Of a stretch of DNA of 9,613 nt, positions 1 through 4,912 are shown in pieces. The stretch is taken from NCBI GenBank assembly GCA_002490425.1, contig DKTZ01000008.1, positions 937 to 10,549 on the forward strand. Direction: 5' to 3'. Under the pieces are notes generated by a model, which was not told where the DNA came from, did not search any database, and saw only the letters and a list, made by a program, of their open reading frames with translations. The translations under genes were made by a program, and so were the position numbers. Source of the DNA: Ruminococcaceae bacterium UBA7217. GTDB lineage: Bacteria > Bacillota > Clostridia > Oscillospirales > Acutalibacteraceae. How positions within the stretch are numbered: position 1 is the first letter of the stretch; every line of letters begins with the position of its first letter.

Positions 1-42
1 CTCATTACGAGTGAGCTGCTCTACTTGCTGAGCCACAGTAGC
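1..42 (-). pseudogene. tRNA-Thr(CGT)-like remnant, copy A (cut by window edge)
   Basis: Read on the minus strand from 42, it shows a 7-nt acceptor-like arm GCTACTG, TG, a D stem GCTC...GAGC and the start of a Thr anticodon arm. In the D loop the invariant GG is changed to AG (position 25 is t, where copy B has c at 198), which suggests decay. The anticodon arm is cut at the window edge. Confidence 0.6.
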
Positions 43-168
43 GTGTTTAGTTTTATGATTGGTTTTTGCTCTGCCACGGTTTTCTGAAAAGGCGTTTACC
101 TTTAGAAAAAGTTTGACTCAAAAAGTTTACGGGGATTTTGGAAAAGCTATCCTTAACTACATCCAAAG

Positions 169-215
169 ACCTGCTCATTACGAGTGAGCTGCTCTACCTG
201 CTGAGCCACAGTAGC
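169..215 (-). pseudogene. tRNA-Thr(CGT)-like remnant, copy B
   Basis: Read from 215 on the minus strand: acceptor-like GCTACTG, TG, D arm GCTC-AGCAGGTA-GAGC with the conserved GG, and anticodon arm GCTCA-CTCGTAA-TGAGC, a perfect 5-bp stem with a 7-nt loop and anticodon CGT. The variable region AGGTC follows. Homology then stops: there is no GG-TTCGA-type T loop, and no CAGTAGC strand follows to close the acceptor stem. It therefore cannot mature as a normal tRNA. The remaining arms are well conserved, so either the loss is recent or they are being kept for their shape. Confidence 0.65.
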
Positions 216-339
216 GTATTTAGTTTTATGATTGATTTTTGCTCTGCCATGTTTTTTGAAAAGGTGCTTACCTTTAGAAAAAGTCTAGCTCAAAAAGTTT
301 GCGGGGGTTTTGGAAAAAGCATACTTAATTACATCCAAA

Positions 340-497
340 GACCTGCTCATTACGAATGAGCTGCTCTTCCCTCAAAAACATAGTCGCACTGCTCACTTGG
401 GGCGTTTCGCATTGCTCCTTGTTTTTTCACCTCAGAACTTCGCCTGTATCTGCCACCGGCAGCGGCTCGTTCTTTGCCCAACTGAGCCATATCAGCG
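340..497 (-). pseudogene. tRNA-Thr(CGT)-like remnant, copy C, split in the D loop
   Basis: The 5' part lies at 497-478 on the minus strand: acceptor-like GCTGATA, TG, then GCTCAGTTGG. The rest of the D stem and the anticodon arm (GCTCA-TTCGTAA-TGAGC, anticodon CGT) and AGGTC lie at 368-340. Joining the two at the D loop rebuilds a normal tRNA-Thr 5' two thirds, but about 109 nt of unrelated sequence separates them. The T arm and 3' acceptor strand are missing, as in copy B. The acceptor arm differs from copies A and B (GCTGATA against GCTACTG), so the 5' part may derive from another tRNA-Thr gene. Confidence 0.55.
369..477 (-). other. Structured 109-nt segment inserted in a tRNA D loop
   Basis: This segment interrupts copy C exactly between the conserved D-loop GG and the AGAGC side of the D stem. 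It is more GC-rich than the flanking linkers. Its core (434-473) folds as AGAAC/GTTCT closing a CTGCC-ACC-GGCAG hairpin (450-462). A second GAGC/GCTC pairing (484-487 with 465-468) would close an alternative D-like stem with a 15-nt loop. No coding signature or target duplication is visible. It could be a small mobile repeat or the core of a structured RNA. Confidence 0.45.
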
Positions 498-597
498 GAT
501 TGGGCTTTAGATTGCATTTTGCCTAAACAACCGAAAAAGTTTTGAAAGACTGAACTGTTTAACAGGCATAAACTGCGTATTTCAGTCAGCGGAAGAT

Positions 598-626
598 ATT
601 ATAAAATAATTCTTGGATTTTTTCAA
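598..626 (-). promoter_or_regulatory. Predicted sigma-A promoter reading into the tRNA-like array
   Basis: On the minus strand, -35 TTGAAA (626-621), a 17-nt spacer and -10 TATAAT (603-598). The predicted start is near 591. No open frame with a ribosome binding site follows within the window, so the product is probably RNA. The local sequence is AT-rich, which raises the chance of a coincidental match. Confidence 0.5.
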
Positions 627-641
627 GTCTTTTAATGCAAT

Positions 642-671
642 TTGTTAAAATTTATGTTAAACTGATATATA
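642..671 (+). promoter_or_regulatory. Predicted promoter of the SDR gene
   Basis: -35 TTGTTA (642-647), an 18-nt spacer and -10 TATATA (666-671), about 40 nt upstream of the preferred start codon. The region is AT-rich, so the match is only moderately convincing. It lies back to back with the minus-strand promoter at 598-626. Confidence 0.45.
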
Positions 672-711
672 AATATTTCTCAAATGATTTTAAATGAAAC
701 GGGGCGAAAAA

Positions 712-1440
712 ATGGTTGCGGTCATTACAGGAGCAGGCAAAGGAATCGGCAGAGCAATTGCCCTGCGGCTTGCAAAGGACGGATACAAAATTGCCGTTTG
801 CTATAACAGTTCAAGGTTAGCGGCGGAAAAAACGGCGGCGGATATTATTTCTGCGGGCGGAACGGCAAGGGCATATGAGCTTGACATAACGGACAGCCGA
901 AATGTAAATTCCGTAATTGCGGAGATTGAGAAGGATTTAGGCGAAATTGCTGTGCTTGTTAACAATGCAGGAATTGCAGAGCAGTCGCTTTTTACTGACA
1001 TAACTGATGAGATGTGGCAAAAAATGCTCGATACAAATTTGAGCGGAGCATTTTACTGCGCACGGGCGGTTTTACCGTTTATGATTCACAGAAAAAGGGG
1101 CAAAATTATAAATATAGCTTCAATTTGGGGCGAAACGGGCGGCTCGTGCGAGGTGCATTACTCAGCGGCGAAGGCAGGACTTATCGGTATGACAAAAGCG
1201 CTTGCCAAAGAGGTCGGTCCTTCGGGGATTACCGTAAACAGCGTGTCGCCGGGGGTTATACTTACTGATATGACCTCACATTTTGATGAGGATACAATGA
1301 ACGAGCTTAAAGATGAAACGCCGTTGGGAAAAATCGGAACACCTGAAGATGTTGCAGGGGCAGTGGCGTTCCTTGCCTCAGCTGATGCAGATTTTATAAC
1401 AGGGCAGAACATTGCCGTTAACGGCGGAATGAATATATAA
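712..1440 (+). CDS. SDR-family reductase, probable EF-P 5-aminopentanone reductase (YmfI-like) or FabG-type
   Basis: A classical short-chain dehydrogenase/reductase of 242 aa that should use NAD(P)H in the cytoplasm. The Rossmann motif TGAGKGIG is at residues 6-13 and NNAG at 84-87. The full catalytic tetrad is present: N109, S137, Y150 and K154 (YSAAK). The C terminus ends VNGGMNI, as in FabG proteins. The stretch IASIWG...GSCEVHYSAAK and the phrase LFTDITDE look more like the Firmicutes reductase that finishes the 5-aminopentanol modification of elongation factor P than like 3-oxoacyl-ACP reductase; this is recognition by eye. No fab genes are adjacent, which fits a non-FASII role. I chose ATG 712 because GGGG lies 7 nt upstream and the protein then begins with the first beta strand. 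ATG 694 is in frame, adds 6 residues and has no ribosome binding site. The gene appears monocistronic. Confidence 0.85.
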   Translation: MVAVITGAGKGIGRAIALRLAKDGYKIAVCYNSSRLAAEKTAADIISAGGTARAYELDITDSRNVNSVIAEIEKDLGEIAVLVNNAGIAEQSLFTDITDEMWQKMLDTNLSGAFYCARAVLPFMIHRKRGKIINIASIWGETGGSCEVHYSAAKAGLIGMTKALAKEVGPSGITVNSVSPGVILTDMTSHFDEDTMNELKDETPLGKIGTPEDVAGAVAFLASADADFITGQNIAVNGGMNI

Positions 1441-1454
1441 CTTGGGCAAGATGT

Positions 1455-1576
1455 CCCCCGCCTTTTAGGCGGCGGGTAACATTTCGTATTCAGTGGGGGA
1501 ATAATCCCCAACTGAATACAGGCAGGCTTAAGCCTGCCCTTGCCACATTGAATAACGGGGCAAGCCCCTTATTGAA
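1455..1576. repeat. Cluster of four consecutive hairpins
   Basis: Four stems follow the SDR gene back to back. 1455-1476: CCCCCGCC/GGCGGCGGG with a bulge. 1486-1519: a 15-bp stem with one mismatch and an ATAA loop. 1521-1538: GGCAGGC-TTAA-GCCTGCC, perfect. 1548-1576: AATAA(C)GGGGC-AA-GCCCCTTATT with a bulged C. None is followed by a T run, so they are poor intrinsic terminators, though the first could protect the 3' end of the SDR mRNA. They look like REP- or MITE-type intergenic repeats. The short stretch 1577-1638 shows nothing else I can support. Confidence 0.7.
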
Positions 1577-1638
1577 ATTGGTATGAAATCAGGCTGCCCT
1601 GTTTGTTTTATTCGTGGGGAGACTATATTCATCGAACA

Positions 1639-1723
1639 GTAGGGGCTGTCGACCTGACAGCCCGTTACATAGTTTGATATTATTGTCCATTTTCCACGGT
1701 GCGCCGAGGTCGTCAGCCCCTAC
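1639..1723. repeat. 85-bp element with 16-bp terminal inverted repeats (MITE-like)
   Basis: The left end 1639-1654 (GTAGGGGCTGTCGACC) and right end 1708-1723 (GGTCGTCAGCCCCTAC) are inverted copies with one mismatch in 16. The left arm can also fold locally, GGGCTGTC (1643-1650) with GACAGCCC (1656-1663) over a 5-nt loop, which excludes the long-range pairing. No transposase frame and no clear target duplication are seen. From 1724 to 1894 I see only a weak CTCCT...AGGAG inverted repeat (1754-1784 region) and AT-rich sequence; there is no gene. Confidence 0.65.
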
Positions 1724-1894
1724 CTTGTATTACAGTATTTGCAAGGGGTGGTGCTCCTGTCAAGAGCAACATCGGTACTAGGAGTGCAAGGGCATAGGTA
1801 ACACATTACAATCCGGAAATGAAACAATTCAATCTGCTATCTGAAACGGAATTAAATTCGGCAACATATATTAATATTTTTTGTTAAAGTGAAT

Positions 1895-1930
1895 AAACAG
1901 AAAACGGACAGGCTTTCACGTCTGTCCGTT
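1895..1930 (-). terminator. Intrinsic terminator of the XRE-NatAB operon
   Basis: On the minus strand a perfect 9-bp stem AACGGACAG/CTGTCCGTT (1930-1922 with 1911-1903) with a 10-nt loop is followed by TTCTGTTTATT. It lies about 50 nt downstream of the permease stop codon. The T tract is interrupted, so efficiency may be moderate. The plus-strand side has no T run. Confidence 0.7.
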
Positions 1931-1978
1931 GCTTTGCTGTTATAAATATTTATCTTTACTGCGCTAACACGTTTAAAA

Positions 1979-3196
1979 TTACTTTTTCAACAGCTTAAAA
2001 ATCTGTGTGAACTTGGGCGGCTTGCCGTACATTAAAATTCCCATTCTGTATATGAGAACGGCGAGGTAGCCTATACCTATATTCGACAAAACAAGAATTG
2101 CTATTGAAATTGCGATGTGCACGGGGTTGACGGTGCTCATTGCAATGCGTGCGAACATTGCCATCGGCGAGCAGAACGGAACGAATGACAGAATTTTCAT
2201 AACAGGACTGTCAACCTTGCCTGTGCTTATGCTCATAATCGGCACCATAAATGCAAGAACCATAACAAAGGTAAGCGGTGTTGTGAGAGTGCCTATGTCC
2301 TCCATTTTTGACGCAAGCGAGCCGAGCGCTCCGTAAAGAAATGCATAAATTAAAAATCCGAGCACAAAGAAAACGGCTGTGTAGGCTATGAGTGAAAGCG
2401 GCATATCGAAAATCGACGCAACGAGGAAATTATCCTTCCAGAAAGGTGCGTTTATGCGGTAGCAAACGAGCGCCCATAAAAGAATTACGAGTATTTGCGA
2501 AAGACCTGCGCAGCCTGTGCCGAGCACCTTGCCGAAAATCAGGCTGTCGGGTTTTGCACTTGTAATGAGCAGCTCCATTGCCCTTGAGCTTTTCTCCGTT
2601 GCAACGCTTTGCGCAATCATCTGACCGTATGCAATAACCGACATATAGAGCATAAACAGCAGAATGTATGTGTAAAGAAAGCTTTGCGATTGGTCTTGCC
2701 CTACGATTTTGTATTCGGGAACGGCGACAGCGGACTGAATTTCGGCAATCTGACTTTCTGTAAGCCCGAATTCCGAGAGCCTTGCTTCACGGTATTTAAA
2801 CTGTAAAAGCTCACTGATAATATTTGCGGTTTCGTCGTAAAGACCCATATCGTTTACGGAATAAGTATAGGTAAGGGGAGAGGTTATGACAACAGAGCCG
2901 TCAACGGATTCGTCCTTTAAAAGTGCGTCGGCTTCATCTGCGGTTTTGCAGAGTGTGATTTCATAATCGACCATATTTGCCTTTATAAATTCTCCGTAGT
3001 TTTCTGAGGAGTCAAACACAGCGAGTTTTGTGGGGGAACTGTCTCCGATTGACGGAGCTTTGCCGTCACCCTTAAATCTTGGATAAAACAGCACGACAGT
3101 AGTGCCGATAAACAAAAGCAATGTTAAGAAAATAAACGCTTTGCTCCTGATTATGTTTAAAAATTCAAATTTGAATACCTTTGTAAACTGTTTCAT
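1979..3196 (-). CDS. ABC-2 type permease, NatB-like exporter subunit
   Basis: A membrane subunit of 405 aa that should pair with the ATPase encoded just upstream to export a substrate across the cytoplasmic membrane. Its layout is that of the NatB family (COG1668): one N-terminal membrane segment at about 19-38, a large extracytoplasmic domain at about 40-170, then roughly six segments (about 173-193, 227-247, 271-295, 307-325, 336-352, 361-385). The family-typical stretch EKSSRAMELLITSAKP (201-216) follows the second segment, and a PFCSPMAMFAR-type motif (340-350) is near the end. The ATG overlaps the ATPase stop codon (ATGA, 4 bp) and has GGAGGG 6 nt upstream, so translation is probably coupled. 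B. subtilis NatAB exports Na+, but relatives export peptides or antimicrobials; the substrate here is unknown. Confidence 0.85.
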   Translation of the reverse strand: MKQFTKVFKFEFLNIIRSKAFIFLTLLLFIGTTVVLFYPRFKGDGKAPSIGDSSPTKLAVFDSSENYGEFIKANMVDYEITLCKTADEADALLKDESVDGSVVITSPLTYTYSVNDMGLYDETANIISELLQFKYREARLSEFGLTESQIAEIQSAVAVPEYKIVGQDQSQSFLYTYILLFMLYMSVIAYGQMIAQSVATEKSSRAMELLITSAKPDSLIFGKVLGTGCAGLSQILVILLWALVCYRINAPFWKDNFLVASIFDMPLSLIAYTAVFFVLGFLIYAFLYGALGSLASKMEDIGTLTTPLTFVMVLAFMVPIMSISTGKVDSPVMKILSFVPFCSPMAMFARIAMSTVNPVHIAISIAILVLSNIGIGYLAVLIYRMGILMYGKPPKFTQIFKLLKK

Positions 3197-4104
3197 ACGC
3201 TTCCCTCCGTGTAGTGAATAAAGATGTCGGCAAGAGTCGGCTCTTTAACGTAAATTCCGTCAATATCGGGCAAATTTTCCGCCGCAAATTTAATAAGCTC
3301 AGGCTTGCTTTCTTCGTTTTTTAGGGTTACAGTAAGCTTTCTGTCCAGTATTTCAACCTTGCTGACAAACGGCAAATCGGCATTTTGCAACACATTTAAT
3401 GACTTATAACTTTCCTGCGTGGCGATTTCAAGTACATTTCTTGCATAACTGCGCTTAATTTTTTTGATGCTGCCGTCAAGAACGGATTTTCCGCCGTTAA
3501 GAATGATAATATCATCGCAAAATTCTTCAATGTAGTTCATTTGGTGGCTGGAAAACAGCACCATTTTGCCGTCTTTAATAAGCTCTTTTACAATATTTTT
3601 AAGCATTCCTGCATTAACAGGGTCAAGACCCGAAAACGGCTCGTCAAGAATAACAATGTCAGGGTTTGCAATGAGCGCCGCAATAAGCTGAATTTTCTGC
3701 TGATTACCCTTTGAAAGCGTGTCAAGCCGTACATTTTTGTACTGCTCAATCCCCAGCTCATTAAAGTATTTATCGGCAGTTACTTTTGCCTGCTTTTTGT
3801 CAACACCCTTAAGCTCTGCAAAGTACAGAAGCTGAGTCATAATTTTCTGCTTCGGGTAAAGCCCACGTTCTTCGGGCAGGTAGCCGATATGCACTTTTTC
3901 TGTGTTTATCGGTTCTCCGTCAAGAAGAACAGTGCCTGCGTCCGCTCCGAAAACCTGCATAATAATTCTGATAAGCGTTGTTTTGCCGGCGCCGTTTCTG
4001 CCTAAGATTCCGAGCGCCTTGCCGCTTTCGGCGGAAAATGAAATTCCCTTAAGAACATTTTTTTCGCCGAAGCTTTTGTAAATTTCATTTACTGTTAAAT
4101 TCAT
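3193..4104 (-). CDS. ABC transporter ATP-binding protein, NatA-like
   Basis: The ATPase partner of the ABC-2 permease, 303 aa. Motifs in order: Walker A GRNGAGKT (35-42), ABC signature LSKGNQQKIQ (130-139, with N in place of the usual G after KG), Walker B VILDEP (151-156), D loop SGLD (158-161) and the switch histidine H187 in SSHQM. About 80 residues follow the core, ending in EPTLADIFIHYTEG, the C-terminal pattern of NatA-type exporters (COG4152). I chose ATG 4104: AAGGAG lies 8 nt upstream and the protein then starts directly at the first strand. The in-frame ATG at 4167 would add 21 residues inside the preceding gene with no ribosome binding site. That ribosome binding site overlaps the TGA of the upstream membrane-protein gene, 5 nt away. 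Confidence 0.9.
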   Translation of the reverse strand: MNLTVNEIYKSFGEKNVLKGISFSAESGKALGILGRNGAGKTTLIRIIMQVFGADAGTVLLDGEPINTEKVHIGYLPEERGLYPKQKIMTQLLYFAELKGVDKKQAKVTADKYFNELGIEQYKNVRLDTLSKGNQQKIQLIAALIANPDIVILDEPFSGLDPVNAGMLKNIVKELIKDGKMVLFSSHQMNYIEEFCDDIIILNGGKSVLDGSIKKIKRSYARNVLEIATQESYKSLNVLQNADLPFVSKVEILDRKLTVTLKNEESKPELIKFAAENLPDIDGIYVKEPTLADIFIHYTEGSV

Positions 4105-4109
4105 ATTTT

Positions 4110-4535
4110 TCACTCCTTGTGTGATAAAATCAGATACGAAATAAAATGAACGGCTGTGCCGATGCATATTACCAAAGAAAAGTCGGACGCTTTATCCATA
4201 TCGCCTTTTATCGCCGAAATAATGCTTAATACGGCGCAGGAAATTACCAAAACAAAGAATGCAACAGCAGTTGAACGGTTGCGAAGCGAAACGAGCCGTT
4301 CGTCTTTTTGCGCCGTTTCCTGTTCTTTTCTGTATTTTGGATTTTTCTTCATTCTAAGGATGCGTATTGAGTTTGCAATTGCAACCAAAAGCAAGCCTGT
4401 TGCGCCTCCGAAAAAGTAAGAAGAGGAAGCGCCGCCGTTCTTCTGAAAATAAAAGCCTGCAAAAAGTGCTCCCGAGAATAAAAGCATAACAAAAAGTGTG
4501 GATATTACATTGTATTTCATAGATTTACATTTCAT
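4110..4535 (-). CDS. Small four-TM membrane protein of an XRE/NatAB operon
   Basis: A 141-aa integral membrane protein of unassigned function. Hydrophobic segments fall at about 10-30, 39-60, 87-108 and 119-137. The basic/acidic cytoplasmic loop between segments 2 and 3 carries KDERLVSLRNRS (78-89). A DER-R loop of this kind is typical of small DUF2178-like membrane proteins encoded next to short XRE regulators; I am not sure of the exact family. I chose ATG 4535 because GAGGGTG, itself inside the 3' end of the regulator gene, sits about 6 nt upstream. The gene overlaps the regulator by 11 bp. ATG 4541 is possible but too close to that site. The context suggests an accessory or sensory role with the exporter, which is inference. 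Confidence 0.75.
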   Translation of the reverse strand: MKCKSMKYNVISTLFVMLLFSGALFAGFYFQKNGGASSSYFFGGATGLLLVAIANSIRILRMKKNPKYRKEQETAQKDERLVSLRNRSTAVAFFVLVISCAVLSIISAIKGDMDKASDFSLVICIGTAVHFISYLILSHKE

Positions 4536-4734
4536 CTTCATCACCCTCATATATAAATATTTCCTCAATGGATGTGCCGAAAAACCTTGCAATTTTAAAT
4601 GCGAGAGTTATTGACGGGTTGTATTTGCCTTTTTCAATTGATATTACTGTTTGCCGTGATACTCCTAATGCTTCTCCAAGCTCGTCTTGACGAAGAGAGC
4701 GGGATTTACGCAGTTCTTCTAATCGGTTTTTCAA
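4525..4734 (-). CDS. XRE-family HTH transcriptional regulator, short form (69 aa)
   Basis: A single-domain Cro/C1-type DNA-binding protein. The helix-turn-helix spans about 13-36, with DELGEALGVSRQTVISIEKG (17-36) showing the SRQTVSxxE recognition-helix signature, and continues to the KYNPSITLAFKIA helix (38-50). No sensor domain is present; the acidic tail EGDEDEM ends the protein. Translation starts at TTG 4734: GAGGTG lies 5 nt upstream, and the ATG just before it hits a stop after one codon. As first gene of the operon, with a palindrome over its own promoter start, it is most likely an autorepressor of the exporter operon. How it is relieved is not visible; the co-encoded membrane protein is one candidate. 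Confidence 0.9.
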   Translation of the reverse strand: MKNRLEELRKSRSLRQDELGEALGVSRQTVISIEKGKYNPSITLAFKIARFFGTSIEEIFIYEGDEDEM

Positions 4735-4752
4735 ATCATCACCTCTTAAAAT

Positions 4753-4768
4753 GTAAAGGTTACTTTAC
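4753..4768. promoter_or_regulatory. Candidate operator of the XRE regulator
   Basis: Perfect inverted repeat GTAAAG-GTTA-CTTTAC. Beyond one T-T mismatch the symmetry continues for three more A/T pairs. It covers the predicted transcription start of the XRE operon (near 4766) and lies between its -10 box and start codon, a classic repressor position. Confidence 0.65.
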
Positions 4769-4772
4769 TTTT

Positions 4773-4800
4773 ATTATAGCAACAAAAGCAAAAATGTCAA
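4773..4800 (-). promoter_or_regulatory. Consensus sigma-A promoter of the XRE-NatAB operon
   Basis: On the minus strand, -35 TTGACA (4800-4795) and -10 TATAAT (4778-4773), both exact consensus, with a 16-nt spacer. Such a strong promoter fits an operon held down by a repressor. Confidence 0.8.
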
Positions 4801-4862
4801 GTGTATTTTACATTTTTTCTTGTAAGACTTTTGTAATAATTATTAAATTGTTGTCACAAATG

Positions 4863-4890
4863 TTGCTTTTTTTCTGTTTTTCTTTATAAT
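4863..4890 (+). promoter_or_regulatory. Predicted promoter of the O-antigen ligase-like gene
   Basis: -35 TTGCTT (4863-4868), a 16-nt T-rich spacer and -10 TATAAT (4885-4890). The predicted start near 4897 leaves a leader of only about 15 nt ahead of the gene. It diverges from the XRE operon promoter about 60 nt away. Confidence 0.6.
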
Positions 4891-4912
4891 CAAGATGATA
4901 TAAAGGAGTAGT

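Larger units (their letters stand above)
1..368 (-). repeat. Tandem repeat, period 172-173 bp, about 2.1 copies, tRNA-Thr-containing
   Basis: Unit 1 (1-173) and unit 2 (174-345) align over their full length at about 90% identity by eye. Most differences are transitions, and there is one 1-nt gap. A third partial unit starts at 346 and leaves the repeat after 368. On the minus strand each unit holds a tRNA-Thr-like 5' part followed by an AT-rich linker of about 120 nt. The linker keeps a TTTGG...CCAAA pairing just after the tRNA variable region. It also keeps an AAAGGT...(A/G)CCTTT hairpin in which the one arm change turns U-A into U-G, so pairing is maintained. The array continues past the left window edge, so copy number is unknown. 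Confidence 0.85.
1..591 (-). ncRNA. Candidate structured noncoding transcript containing tRNA-Thr-like modules
   Basis: A minus-strand promoter at 598-626 would start a transcript near 591 that runs leftward through the whole array. From its 5' end the RNA could form a 7-bp stem (587-581 with 554-548, GACTGAA/TTCAGTC) enclosing two small hairpins. Next comes a hairpin at 527-506 (TTTAG/CTAAA around GCA-TGC), then the split tRNA-like copy, then the linker and tRNA-like copy units. No convincing protein frame lies on this strand. The transcript is inferred from the promoter and the density of small inverted repeats; I cannot assign it to a named RNA class. It could equally be a decaying tRNA cluster that is transcribed by accident. 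Confidence 0.35.

Noticed and set aside
1..215. Functional tRNA-Thr genes
   Set aside because: The T arm and the 3' acceptor strand that should pair with GCTACTG are missing, and copy A has lost the invariant D-loop GG.
1..368. CRISPR array
   Set aside because: The period is about 172 bp and the whole unit, not just a short repeat, is conserved; there are no unique spacers and no cas genes.
138..510. Plus-strand open frames at 138-359 and 310-510
   Set aside because: They read antisense through the tRNA-Thr-like repeats (the LLITSELL stretch is the complement of the anticodon arm), have no ribosome binding site, and the first repeats within the second because of the tandem duplication.
694..711. 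Upstream ATG of the SDR gene at 694
   Set aside because: No ribosome binding site precedes it, and the six extra residues lie ahead of the usual first beta strand; ATG 712 has a G-rich site.
1158..1511. Minus-strand open frame opposite the SDR 3' end
   Set aside because: It is fully antisense to a clear enzyme gene and extends into the hairpin repeats; its composition is what the complement of this codon usage gives.
1486..1519. Intrinsic terminator of the SDR gene
   Set aside because: The stem is strong but no T run follows on either strand.
4105..4167. N-terminal extension of the NatA-like ATPase to ATG 4167
   Set aside because: It would overlap the membrane-protein gene by over 50 bp without a ribosome binding site, while ATG 4104 has a good AAGGAG.
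4599..4889. Plus-strand open frame opposite the XRE gene
   Set aside because: It is antisense to the regulator and its promoter, with no ribosome binding site.
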